39,178 nucleotides of DNA from JBOHDX01 sp050700835 (GTDB taxonomy: Bacteria > Actinomycetota > Actinomycetes > Propionibacteriales > Nocardioidaceae): the NCBI GenBank assembly GCA_050700835.1, contig JBOHDX010000096.1, positions 1 through 39,178 on the forward strand. The letters run 5' to 3'. Shown piece by piece: positions 1 to 7,744 of the stretch. Within the stretch, counting starts at the first letter, position 1; every line of letters starts with the position of its first letter. A program made the translations under genes and the position numbers. Under the pieces are notes generated by a model that searched no databases, had not been told where the DNA came from, and saw nothing but the letters and a program-made list of their open reading frames with translations.

Positions 1-297
1 GTCGCGCCACTGCTGGGCCACCAGCCGCGCCGTCAACGACTCCACCGCACCGATCCGGTCCACCAGGTCCCGGGCGCACACCGGTTGCCCGGCCAGCCGC
101 TCCAGCTCACCGGCCCCACGCCTGCACCACAGAATCGAACATGTGCCCACACTCCCACTCGGCACCGACAAAACCGATCACCACCACAGCCGCGCCGACC
201 ATGCGGCACGGCGCACACCGTTGGCCGGCTTGTCGAGCGTGTTCGGCTGCCCGGGGCACAGCGCCCCTGTCACCCGCCCTGCGTGAGCTGCCCTGCG
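1..297. other. Left-edge stretch without a confident gene
   Basis: No gene can be called firmly here. On the minus strand an ATG at about 143 opens a short frame (MFDSVVQAWGR) that stops at 107. Shifting by one base inside a G-run gives an open minus frame running off the window edge, with an amphipathic, gene-like sequence (GELERLAGQPVCARDLVDRI and onward). This could be the start of a frameshifted or partial gene whose body lies left of the window. I do not recognise the family; a DUF222/HNH-type N-terminus is only a weak impression. Confidence 0.2.
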
Positions 298-1500
298 TCA
301 CCCGCTCTGCGCACGCACGAAGACGCCGAAGTGCGGCACGGTGAACGCCACCGCACCGCGCTCGGCGGCGTAGACCAGACCCTTCTTGATCAGGGCGTCC
401 CGCGCCGGGGAGAGGCTCTGCGGCCGACGCCCGACCGCACTGGCCACGTCGGCAGTTGCGACGGGCGCGTCGTCGGTGCCGGCACCCAGGTCGGCCATGG
501 CGCGCAGGTAGTCGCGCTCAGCCGGCGTGGCCCGTTCGTACCGCGAGCCGAAGAAGCCGACGGCGAGCTCGTCCTCCGCCTCGGGTGCGCCCGCGCGGAC
601 GTCGACCGCCCGGATCGGACTCTCCGGGGCGGCGTCCCAGGCCACCTTGCCGTAGGCCCGGATGAAGTACGGATAGCCGTCGGTCAGGCGGTACAGCTCC
701 GCGAGAGCGCCCGGCTCGAACGTCACGCCTTCGCCGTGCGGCCGGCACGGTCAGCGCGCGTTCAGCCTCCTCGCGCGGCAGCCGGTCGACCACGACGTAC
801 CGGAAGAGGCGTTCGGCGTAGGACTTGCCGGCACTCAGCGCCACCGGGAGGTGCGGCAAGCCGGCGCCCACGACGATCATGGGCGCGCGCTGCTGGCTGA
901 CCTCGTGGCAGGCGCCGCACAGGGCGCCCAGCTCCTCGGGCGTGATGTCCTGCATCTCGTCGACGAAGACGGCAAGCCCGACACCAAGATCGGCGCCCAG
1001 CGCTGCGACGTCGATGCACAGCTCGACCAGGTCCAGCTCGAGGTCACCGGAGTCGGCCCGGCCCTTGGTGGCGGGTACGTCGGTCGGCGGGTGCCACCGA
1101 ATCCCCTTGCGGTCCGACGCGTTGGTGCGCATCGCGAACGACTTGATCACTCCCGCCACGGCGTCCACCCGCTCGGGGTCACGGTGACGGTGGGCGACCT
1201 CACGGACGGCGGCGTGGACGGCCTGCGCCAGCGGCAGCCGGATGCTTGGTCGGGGCGCGCCTCGAGCTTGCCTGTGCCCCATGCGCGATTGACGGCTTGG
1301 GAGCGCAGCGCGTTCAACAGGACGGTCTTGCCGACGCCTCGCAACCCGGACAGCACCAGGGAGCGCTCCGGCCGGCCGGCGGCCACCCGCTCCAGAGTGA
1401 CGTCGAACTGGCGCAGCTGCCGGTCGCGGCCGGCGAGCTCAGGAGGACGCTGCCCAGCTCCGGGGGCGTACGGGTTCCGGATCGGGTCCTCGCTCGCACT
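298..1500 (-). pseudogene. AAA/archaeal-type ATPase, frameshifted
   Basis: Three minus-strand frames join into one actinobacterial P-loop ATPase of about 400 residues. The first frame holds NPYAPGAG, AGRDRQLRQFDVTLERV and the Walker A GLRGVGKT (about 1330-1350). The second holds AQAVHAAVREV and the Walker B-like strand AVFVDEMQD (about 955). The third holds the C-terminal part with RLTDGYPYFIRAYG and a winged-helix-like tail ending at 298. One base appears missing near 1245 (RPDQ to SIRLP) and the frame shifts again near 735 (ALTVPA to GVTFEPG). The first frame also has no usable start codon after its upstream stop. Proteins of this type are often DNA-binding-domain ATPases of unknown role. 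Three independent defects favour a real pseudogene over a sequencing error, but reads are needed to be sure. Confidence 0.8.
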
Positions 1501-1589
1501 GACTGTATGGGCTGTCTAGCCCGCACCGTAGATTTGGCTATCGAGCCCTAGCCGTGTCGGCGCACCGGTGGACCGTCAGACTGGAGCAC

Positions 1590-1934
1590 ATGAACCCGAT
1601 GCCAGTGCCGACAGCCAAGATCGACCAGGTTCCGACCGAGCTGCCCGAAACCTTGGTCCTGCTCGATGTGCGCGAGCCATCCGAATGGTCTGCCGGGCAT
1701 GCCACGCAGGCTCGCCACATCCCGCTCGGCGAGCTCCAGGACCGGATCGCCGAGGTCCCGGCGGACCGCCAGGTGCTCGTCGTCTGTCACTCCGGGGGTC
1801 GATCCGCCCGGGCCACGGCGTTCCTGCGGACCCAAGGCGTCGAGGCGATCAACCTCGAGGGCGGCATGCTTGCCTGGGAGCACGCCCAGCGTCCGATGGT
1901 CAGTGAGACGGACGCTCCTCCGCAAGTGCTCTGA
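1590..1934 (+). CDS. Rhodanese-like domain protein
   Basis: A single rhodanese domain of 114 residues, the usual size of stand-alone single-domain sulfurtransferases. It shows the LLDVREPSEWSAGHA strand-turn typical of the fold, the IPLGEL segment and the active loop CHSGGRSAR, with the catalytic Cys at residue 66 followed by the six-residue loop expected for sulfur (not phosphate) substrates. It would carry a persulfide on this cysteine in the cytoplasm; the physiological acceptor is unknown. The ATG at 1590 is preferred because GGAG lies about five bases upstream; an ATG at 1554 is also in frame but its extension does not look conserved. The gene is divergent from the ATPase pseudogene and converges on the glycosylase gene with only nine bases between stops. 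Confidence 0.88.
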   Translation: MNPMPVPTAKIDQVPTELPETLVLLDVREPSEWSAGHATQARHIPLGELQDRIAEVPADRQVLVVCHSGGRSARATAFLRTQGVEAINLEGGMLAWEHAQRPMVSETDAPPQVL

Positions 1935-1943
1935 GCCCGGGCG

Positions 1944-2810
1944 TCACTTGAGCAGCCGCGACAGGCGGCGGTCGGCGAGCGGCTTCCCGCCGGTCTGGCA
2001 CGTCGGGCAGTACTGCAGCGACGAGTCGGCGAAGGACACTTCCGCGACTGTGTCGCCACACACCGGGCAAGGCAGGCCGGCGCGTCCGTGCACGCGCATC
2101 CCCGACTTCTTCTCCCGCTTCAGCTCGGACGCCGCGAGTCCGTCCGAACGGGCGATCGCACCTCGCAACGTCGAGCCGATCGCGGCGTACAGGTGCGCAA
2201 GCTCGTCACCGGTGATGTGCGATGCCGGTTTGAACGGCGACATCCTTGCCACGTGGAGGATCTCGTCGGAGTAGGCGTTGCCGATGCCGGCGATCGTGCC
2301 CTGGTCACGAAGCACGCCCTTGATCTGTGCCCGCGCCGCCTTTGCCAGCACGGCGGTGAAGACCTCCAGCGTGAAGGCCTCGTCAAGCGGGTCTGGGCCG
2401 AGCCGCGCCACACCGGGTACGTCGGACGGGTGCCGGACCACATAGAGCGCCAGGCCCTTCTTGGTGCCCGCCTCGGTGAGGTCGAACCCGGAGTCGTCGT
2501 CGAGGACGAAGCGAGCCGCGAGCGGGTTCTTGCGGCTCGGGCGCGGCGGTGCCGCCGGCACTTCCTGTTGCCAACGCAACCATCCCGCGCGGGCCAGGTG
2601 CACCACGAGGTGCAGTCCCCCTGCCTCGATGTCGAGGAACTTCCCGCGCCGTCGGACACCGTCGACCAGCATCCCAGCCAGCGCATCGACGGGCGGGTCG
2701 AACGTCTTCAAGGCGCTGATCGCGACGACGTACACCCGCGCGAACGCTCGACCGTCCAGGCGGGTGCGCAGGTCCTCCGCGAGCGCGGCGACCTCAGGGA
2801 GCTCAGGCAC
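1944..2810 (-). CDS. Fpg/Nei-family DNA glycosylase
   Basis: A base-excision repair glycosylase/AP lyase of 288 residues. After the GTG start comes PELPEV, so Pro2 (the Schiff-base nucleophile) and Glu3 are in place; Lys57 of RRRGKFLDIE matches the catalytic lysine of Fpg. The helix-two-turn-helix region has GIGNAYSDEIL, and a C-terminal zinc finger has CX2CX16CX2C (CPVC ... CPTC). The finger carries ADSSLQYCPTCQ where classical Fpg has an Arg before the YC, as in the second, actinobacterial Fpg/Nei subfamily, so substrate preference (8-oxoG against oxidised pyrimidines) cannot be read off. The open frame extends upstream, but the required N-terminal proline fixes the GTG at 2810. Confidence 0.93.
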   Translation of the reverse strand: MPELPEVAALAEDLRTRLDGRAFARVYVVAISALKTFDPPVDALAGMLVDGVRRRGKFLDIEAGGLHLVVHLARAGWLRWQQEVPAAPPRPSRKNPLAARFVLDDDSGFDLTEAGTKKGLALYVVRHPSDVPGVARLGPDPLDEAFTLEVFTAVLAKAARAQIKGVLRDQGTIAGIGNAYSDEILHVARMSPFKPASHITGDELAHLYAAIGSTLRGAIARSDGLAASELKREKKSGMRVHGRAGLPCPVCGDTVAEVSFADSSLQYCPTCQTGGKPLADRRLSRLLK

Positions 2811-2867
2811 GGGACCAGTTTGCCGTGACCTGCAGACGATCGGCCAGGGACGCGCCATCATGGGTGG

Positions 2868-3113
2868 ATGGCGGAGGTGGCGTCGTTCCCGTCTCGCGGC
2901 GAGGTCTTCTTCGATGCTCGTGGGCAGGGGCGCGCACTGCGCATGTCCTGGCACCACGATGACGGCGTCGTCGTGCTCTCCCTGTGGCGTGACGGGCTGT
3001 GCGCGGGCTCGTTCCGGCTCCGGGCCGAGGAGGTGTCGGAGTTCGTCGACAACCTCGTCAGCGGTCTGGGTGAGGGCTACGCCCAGACCCAGCAGTCGCA
3101 CGACGTCGGCTGA
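2868..3113 (+). CDS. Small conserved actinobacterial protein
   Basis: An 81-residue soluble protein without a recognised domain. It has alternating beta-type segments (GEVFFDARGQGRALRMSW, GVVVLSLWRDG, CAGSFRL) and a C-terminal helix (EEVSEFVDNLVSGL), and resembles short uncharacterised proteins common beside actinobacterial housekeeping genes. No membrane segment or signal peptide is present. The ATG at 2868 has a CATCAT box six bases upstream and no Shine-Dalgarno sequence, consistent with a leaderless transcript. It sits divergently from the glycosylase and is convergent with aat, with seven bases between stops. Confidence 0.7.
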   Translation: MAEVASFPSRGEVFFDARGQGRALRMSWHHDDGVVVLSLWRDGLCAGSFRLRAEEVSEFVDNLVSGLGEGYAQTQQSHDVG

Positions 3114-3120
3114 ACGTCCA

Positions 3121-3786
3121 TCAGCGCCAGATCTGCGGCAGCGGCGCGGCCAGCACCCTCGGCAACCGCTCAAGGTAGCGGGCACGGCTGATCTCGCTGA
3201 CGCCCATCGCGACCAGATGGTCGGTGCTCCACTGCACGTCGACCAGCCGGTCGTCGGCCTGGTCGTCGCGCAACAGGTCGACGAGCGCGACCAGGGCGAC
3301 CTTCGACGCATCGCGGGCGCGGTGGAACATCGACTCACCGGCGAACAGCCCACCGATCGCCAGGCCGTACAACCCCCCCATCAGCTGGTCGTCGCGCCAG
3401 GCCTCGACGGAATGCGCCCACCCGAGCCGGTGCATCCGGGAGTACGCGGTGCAGATCTCGGTGTTGATCCACGATCCCGACCGAGCGGGATCGGCGCAGC
3501 CGCGCACCACGTCCTCGAAAGCTGTGTCGACCCGGATCTCGTAGTCGCGTAGGGAACGCCGCAGGGACCGGCTGACCACCAGGTCCGGCAGCTCGAGCAC
3601 GCCCCGCCGCAACGGCGACCACCACAGCATCGGTGCCACGTCGTCGACCGGCATCGGGAACGCCCCGTGGGTGTAGGCGTCGTACAACGTCTCCGGCTCC
3701 AGGTCGGCACCGCCGGCCACGCAGTCGTCGTCGGCCCATCGCGACGCATCGAAGCGCCAGGGCGACGGGGCCAGGGGCTCGGGCAC
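3121..3786 (-). CDS. aat: Leucyl/phenylalanyl-tRNA--protein transferase
   Basis: Aat transfers Leu or Phe from charged tRNA to proteins with N-terminal Lys or Arg, marking them for ClpS/ClpAP-type degradation. The 221-residue length is normal. Family motifs are present in order: AYTHGAFPMP near residue 40, WWSPLRRGVLEL, SGSWI, YSRMHRLGWAHSVEAW and GGLYGLAIGGLFAGESMF, which form the GNAT-like fold and aminoacyl pocket. The start is GTG at 3786, lying inside an inverted repeat (3782-3800). The gene is monocistronic in this window and acts in the cytoplasm. Confidence 0.95.
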   Translation of the reverse strand: MPEPLAPSPWRFDASRWADDDCVAGGADLEPETLYDAYTHGAFPMPVDDVAPMLWWSPLRRGVLELPDLVVSRSLRRSLRDYEIRVDTAFEDVVRGCADPARSGSWINTEICTAYSRMHRLGWAHSVEAWRDDQLMGGLYGLAIGGLFAGESMFHRARDASKVALVALVDLLRDDQADDRLVDVQWSTDHLVAMGVSEISRARYLERLPRVLAAPLPQIWR

Positions 3787-3800
3787 AGCACCACTGTGCC
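3782..3800. promoter_or_regulatory. Inverted repeat over the aat start codon
   Basis: GGCACAG-CACCA-CTGTGCC is a perfect 7-bp inverted repeat with a 5-bp spacer that contains the aat GTG start. It could be a repressor site or an RNA hairpin hiding the start codon. No function can be assigned from sequence alone. Confidence 0.35.
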
Positions 3801-3823
3801 GGTTCCGCCTCCGGACCCGCAGT

Positions 3824-4876
3824 TCACACCGGCGGGTCGTCGGCGACGAGCGTCAACCACATCCCGGTCAGATGGCCGAACTCGGCCAGCTCGGAGGCGT
3901 TGAGGCTGGGCAGGCACCGCCACCACGACGCCGCCCTGTTCACCCGGCCCACGTGCATGGCCGCCCGAGCCAGCTCGCGCAACTGCGAGCGGTCGGCGAG
4001 GTCGTCCCAGACCTCGAGATAGGCGTCGAACACCCGCCCCATCCGGGGATCCGACGGTGTGGCCTGGAGCTGCCTCCCGAGGACGTTGAACGGGACCAGG
4101 AGCGAGGAGAAGGGGTGCGCCCACACGGAGTCGCCGAAGTCGAAGAAGCGCAACCGGGTCTCGCTGGCCTGCGGCACGAACGTGTTGTTGTCGTGCAGGT
4201 CGTTGTGCTCCAACGACAACGGGACCGGGCTCGCCGCGAGCAGGTCGCACCACCGTTGCAAGTCGCTCGCGTACGCCCGAATGCGTGCCACCCCGTCGGC
4301 GTCGATCCGACGCGGATCGCCGGCCGGCATCGCCGCGAGGTCGGCGGTACGCAGCTCCGCCCAGGCCGCCACGTCCTGCGGCCGCATCGCCGGGAGGCCC
4401 GCGGCCGCGAGCTCGGCGTCGTGGCGGGAGCACCGACGCTGCGCGTCGGCGTAGTCGGTCATCACACGCTCCCAGGTGACCGGATCGGTGTGCCCGAGCG
4501 CTTGCAGCGTCGGACCGTGGTCGGGGGTCAGCATCCAGCCCCTGGCCGTGTCCACCGCCAGCGGTGCGACGACGTGGTCCGGCACCAGCCGGCTCAGGGC
4601 GGCGACCAGCCCGGCCTCGAATGCTTGGCCGGGGCAGTTCTCCTTGAACCACGTGCGGCCGGCGTCGGTCTCCACGACGAGCTCCGTCGACCAGGGCCGG
4701 ATCCGGGGTCGCTCGACGTCTCCGACCCGGGTCAGGCCGGCGTCCTGGAGAGCCGCGTCGATCCACCGGACGGCGTCGGCGCGCCATGTGCCTGTTGCCC
4801 ACAGCTCGCTGGTCGACGACGACAGATGCTCGAGGATCACCGCGAGAAGGTAGGCGTCGCGCACGACGAACGGCAA
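3824..4876 (-). CDS. APH/choline-kinase-fold phosphotransferase family protein
   Basis: A 350-residue protein with the aminoglycoside phosphotransferase fold. The catalytic Brenner motif is complete in LEHNDLHDNN (His224, Asp226, Asn231), followed by the Mg-binding DFG at residues 246-248 in RFFDFGDSVW. The N-lobe has a plausible nucleotide-binding lysine in RTWFKENCPG. Such proteins phosphorylate small alcohols, sugars or antibiotics; nothing here points to one substrate, so resistance should not be assumed. The start is TTG at 4876, only 29 bp from the divergent EcsC gene. The first 25 residues look helical, and the start could be slightly further downstream. Confidence 0.82.
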   Translation of the reverse strand: MPFVVRDAYLLAVILEHLSSSTSELWATGTWRADAVRWIDAALQDAGLTRVGDVERPRIRPWSTELVVETDAGRTWFKENCPGQAFEAGLVAALSRLVPDHVVAPLAVDTARGWMLTPDHGPTLQALGHTDPVTWERVMTDYADAQRRCSRHDAELAAAGLPAMRPQDVAAWAELRTADLAAMPAGDPRRIDADGVARIRAYASDLQRWCDLLAASPVPLSLEHNDLHDNNTFVPQASETRLRFFDFGDSVWAHPFSSLLVPFNVLGRQLQATPSDPRMGRVFDAYLEVWDDLADRSQLRELARAAMHVGRVNRAASWWRCLPSLNASELAEFGHLTGMWLTLVADDPPV

Positions 4877-4893
4877 GCCAATTGTGGGCGCCG

Positions 4894-4899
4894 TAGGGT
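4894..4899 (+). promoter_or_regulatory. Leaderless-type -10 box of the EcsC gene
   Basis: TAGGGT ends six bases before the ATG at 4906, with no Shine-Dalgarno sequence between. This is the actinobacterial pattern in which transcription starts at the start codon. The element lies in a 29-bp divergent intergenic space. Confidence 0.5.
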
Positions 4900-4905
4900 G
4901 GTCCC

Positions 4906-5607
4906 ATGGGTGTCGGACGGGCAGCGGTCAAGGGCTTGGTGCCGCTGGGTCGCAAGGTGGCGCCCCAGCTGACCGGCGGGTTCGTGCGCGAGGTCTTGGA
5001 GCGCGCCATCGACGGAGCCGGCCCGATCCGCGGCGCGGCCGATGCGGCGGACGCGAAGCTCGTCTCAGCGCACGGTGACATCGCCAAGGCGATCAGCGCA
5101 CTGATCGACTCCCACATCCGGCTGGCCGGGGCGCAGGGCTTCGTGACCAACATCGGCGGGCTCGTGACGATGGCCGTCACGATCCCCGCCAACGTGACGG
5201 GGCTGGCATTGCTGCAGTGCCACCTGGTCGCAGGCATCGCCCACCTGCGCGGCTATGACCTGGACGATCCGCGGGTACGCAACGCGATCCTCGCCTGCCT
5301 GCTCGGCGAGGACACCGTGCACGACCTGGTGCGCAAGAAGAAGCTGCCATCGAACCCGATGACGCTGGCCACGTCGCCGGTGCACGACCCACTGCTGGAC
5401 AAGAAGATCGGCACCGAAGTCACCACCGAGCTGCTGGCCAAGGTCAGCGGTCGCCGTGCAGCACTGGTCGTGGGGCGCCGGATCCCCTTGTTGGGCGGTG
5501 GTGTGGGCGCGATCACCGACGGGTGGTCGACCCACCAGATCGGTCATTACGCCGAGAGGGAGCTGCTTGCCCGGCGCACCCGCGGATCGGCGCAGACGTC
5601 AACGTGA
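4906..5607 (+). CDS. EcsC family protein
   Basis: A 233-residue member of the EcsC family, named after a gene next to the Bacillus EcsAB transporter; its biochemical role is not established. The sequence shows an N-terminal amphipathic part, a central glycine- and alanine-rich hydrophobic region (FVTNIGGLVTMAVTIPANV, then LALLQCHLVAGIAHLRGYD at residues 86-125), the conserved charged stretch DPRVRNAILACLLGED, and a C-terminal hydrophobic hairpin with VVGRRIPLLGGGVGAITDG. These fit a membrane-associated protein. No ABC transporter genes are adjacent. Its last nine bases overlap the 3' end of the convergent sulfotransferase gene. Confidence 0.85.
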   Translation: MGVGRAAVKGLVPLGRKVAPQLTGGFVREVLERAIDGAGPIRGAADAADAKLVSAHGDIAKAISALIDSHIRLAGAQGFVTNIGGLVTMAVTIPANVTGLALLQCHLVAGIAHLRGYDLDDPRVRNAILACLLGEDTVHDLVRKKKLPSNPMTLATSPVHDPLLDKKIGTEVTTELLAKVSGRRAALVVGRRIPLLGGGVGAITDGWSTHQIGHYAERELLARRTRGSAQTST

Positions 5608-6780
5608 GCGCAGCCGGCGATAGGCCCGGTGCGCGACGGCGAGACCACGGTTGCGCTCCGCGCCCTCGACGAGCCGTCGTTTGACCCATTCGGTTCGGTC
5701 GCTGCGCGACGGCGCCGACGACCCCGCCGCCCGGTGCTCGTCCTCGGCCCTGCGGCTGCGGGCCAGCTCGAGGATCACCGCGTCGAGCGCGGCCTCGGTC
5801 ACCTCGAGCTGTTGCAGTGGCGTCGCCGCGTCCGGGTCGACCCACGCGCCGGCCGGAGCCGCCGGCAGCAGGTCGTCGAGCTCGCCGACGATGTCGTACT
5901 TCGCGGCTCGCAACTGCTCCGTCCAGTCCTGCGACAGCGCGGATGCCCACTCGTACAAGGCTGGTGGCAGCACGACCTTGCCGCCGGCGAGGTGTCCGGC
6001 GAGGGTGCGGTGCGCCAGCAGCTCGCGCACGATCTCCCGGTAGTAGTGCGGTTCCAGCCTGGTCGGGGGCAGCCGCTGGTTGACGTGCTTGATCACGGTC
6101 GCCTCGACACCGCCGAGGCCCGCGTTGCTGCGTTGGCTGCGCTCCGCCAGCCAGCCCGGCTTGATCTCGAGGGTGTCGACGAAGCGTTCCATCAACAACG
6201 AGCGCGGGGCATCCGGTGCGGGGACCGTGACCACATGCACGCGGTCCGCCGGCAACGTCGAACCCCATCGCGCCAGCACCTCCGGCCAGCTCTGCACCTT
6301 CCAGAACCAACGCGATGCCTGGAGCTTCGGCTTGGCCAGCTGAAGGTCGGCGCAGAAGTCGGCGTACCCGAACTCTCGCCGGTGCTTGATGCTCTCCTGC
6401 CACTCCGCCGGGATCTGCCGGGCAAGGTCCCGGGCGGAGCAGACGAGGTGGACCTCGGCGTCGAGGTCACGCAATGCACGCTCCGCCTGCTCCTGGTTCG
6501 CGGCCGCCAGGATCTCGTGCGAGATGACGACGTTGCCGTCGAACTCGCGCGCCTGCGCAGCCAGTCTCGACCATGCGCCGGCGGCGTCCTTCTCGAGGCC
6601 GCCCCACTTCATGCCCATCAGGTCGAGCGCCGCCAGGAAGTGCTGGTCGAACCGCTTCGCGGCGTACAACACTCCGTGCTCGGCGAGGCGATGCCGATTG
6701 TGGAACAGCAGGTCCTGGAGCAGCGTCGTGCCGGTCTTGGGTGACCCGACGTGCAGGAAGACCTTCTTGGTGGGTGCCAT
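5599..6780 (-). CDS. Sulfotransferase family protein
   Basis: A 393-residue cytoplasmic PAPS-dependent sulfotransferase-like protein. The 5'-phosphosulfate loop is GSPKTGTTLL at residues 12-21, right after the first strand, as in the family. The 3'-phosphate-binding segment is LVCSARDLARQIPAEWQESI, with the Arg and Ser expected to contact PAPS. The C-terminal 90 residues (ATPLQQLEVTEAALDAVILE onward) look like a coiled coil and then a basic tail (AHRAYRRLRSR), beyond the catalytic core. The acceptor is unknown; related actinobacterial proteins act on glycolipids or exopolysaccharides. The ATG at 6780 has a TAGGCT box eight bases upstream, suggesting a leaderless mRNA. It overlaps the convergent EcsC gene by nine bases. 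Confidence 0.82.
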   Translation of the reverse strand: MAPTKKVFLHVGSPKTGTTLLQDLLFHNRHRLAEHGVLYAAKRFDQHFLAALDLMGMKWGGLEKDAAGAWSRLAAQAREFDGNVVISHEILAAANQEQAERALRDLDAEVHLVCSARDLARQIPAEWQESIKHRREFGYADFCADLQLAKPKLQASRWFWKVQSWPEVLARWGSTLPADRVHVVTVPAPDAPRSLLMERFVDTLEIKPGWLAERSQRSNAGLGGVEATVIKHVNQRLPPTRLEPHYYREIVRELLAHRTLAGHLAGGKVVLPPALYEWASALSQDWTEQLRAAKYDIVGELDDLLPAAPAGAWVDPDAATPLQQLEVTEAALDAVILELARSRRAEDEHRAAGSSAPSRSDRTEWVKRRLVEGAERNRGLAVAHRAYRRLRSR

Positions 6781-6814
6781 CGGCGGCGAGCCTATCCGCC
6801 CGCCGGCAACGTGC

Positions 6815-7744
6815 TCACCCGCCGCTCAACGCGGTGACGACGCGTGACGGACTGGGCCGGCCGAGCTGGCCCGCCATCCACCGGCTCGTGTCGACGAGTG
6901 ACTCAAGGTCGACGCCGGTGTCGACTCCCAGCCCGGACAGCATCCACACCAGATCCTCGGTGGCGAGGTTCCCGGTCGCGCTCTTCGCGTACGGGCAGCC
7001 ACCCAGGCCGCCTGCTGATGCGTCGAACGTCGTGATGCCGTGGTGCAGCGCCGCCGAGGCGTTCGCCAGCGCCTGGCCGTAGGTGTCGTGGAAGTGCATC
7101 GCGAGTCGGCCGGGCGGCACGCCGGCGTCGGCGAAGGCGTCGATGAGCGCGACCACGTGCCCCGTCGTGCCCACGCCGATCGTGTCCCCCAACGACAGCT
7201 GGGTGGCACCGAGATCGAGCAGCCGGATGCCGGCCGTCACCACCTGGTCGACGGCGACGTCACCCTCCCAGGGGTCGCCGAAGCACATCGAGAGGTATGC
7301 ACGGACGTCGAGGCCCTCCGCGCGGGCACGCCCGACGACCGGCTCGAACATGGCGTACTGCTCATCGAGGCCACGGTTGAGGTTGGCCCTCGCGAACGAC
7401 TCGGTCGCACTGCCGAAGATCGCGATGTGCTGTGCACGAGCGGTGAGTGCCCGGTCGAGCCCGCGCAGGTTGGGCACCAGGACGGGCATCGGGACGGGGC
7501 CGGCGAGGTCGATGCGGGTCACCAGGTCAGCCGCGTCGGCCAGCTGCGGCACCCACGCGGGGTGCACGAAGCTGGTCACTTCGACCACGGGCAGCCCGGC
7601 GGCGACGAGGCGCTGCACGAACTCGACCTTGGCGTCGAGCGGGACGACCGACTTCTCGTTCTGCAAGCCGTCGCGAGGGCCGACCTCGTAGATGGTCACC
7701 CGGTCGGGCAACCCGGGGTCGGACACCACCTGGGGCGACCTCAT
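6815..7744 (-). CDS. mvaB: Hydroxymethylglutaryl-CoA lyase
   Basis: A 309-residue DRE-TIM metallolyase that cleaves HMG-CoA to acetoacetate and acetyl-CoA, the last step of leucine catabolism. Seen are IYEVGPRDGLQNE (metal-binding Asp and catalytic Arg), VEVTSFVHPAWVPQLADA, the barrel strand GVPPGRLAMHFHDTYGQALANA with the HxH metal ligands, and the catalytic loop GGCPYAKSATGNLATEDLV with its essential Cys. The ATG overlaps the TGA of the biotin carboxylase gene in ATGA, so translation is probably coupled. It is the third gene of the carboxylase operon, and the acyl-CoA carboxylase upstream fits methylcrotonyl-CoA. Confidence 0.94.
   Translation of the reverse strand: MRSPQVVSDPGLPDRVTIYEVGPRDGLQNEKSVVPLDAKVEFVQRLVAAGLPVVEVTSFVHPAWVPQLADAADLVTRIDLAGPVPMPVLVPNLRGLDRALTARAQHIAIFGSATESFARANLNRGLDEQYAMFEPVVGRARAEGLDVRAYLSMCFGDPWEGDVAVDQVVTAGIRLLDLGATQLSLGDTIGVGTTGHVVALIDAFADAGVPPGRLAMHFHDTYGQALANASAALHHGITTFDASAGGLGGCPYAKSATGNLATEDLVWMLSGLGVDTGVDLESLVDTSRWMAGQLGRPSPSRVVTALSGG

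Noticed and set aside
3824..4876. Aminoglycoside resistance gene
   Set aside because: The APH fold is clear but broad; no feature ties it to antibiotic substrates and there is no resistance context.
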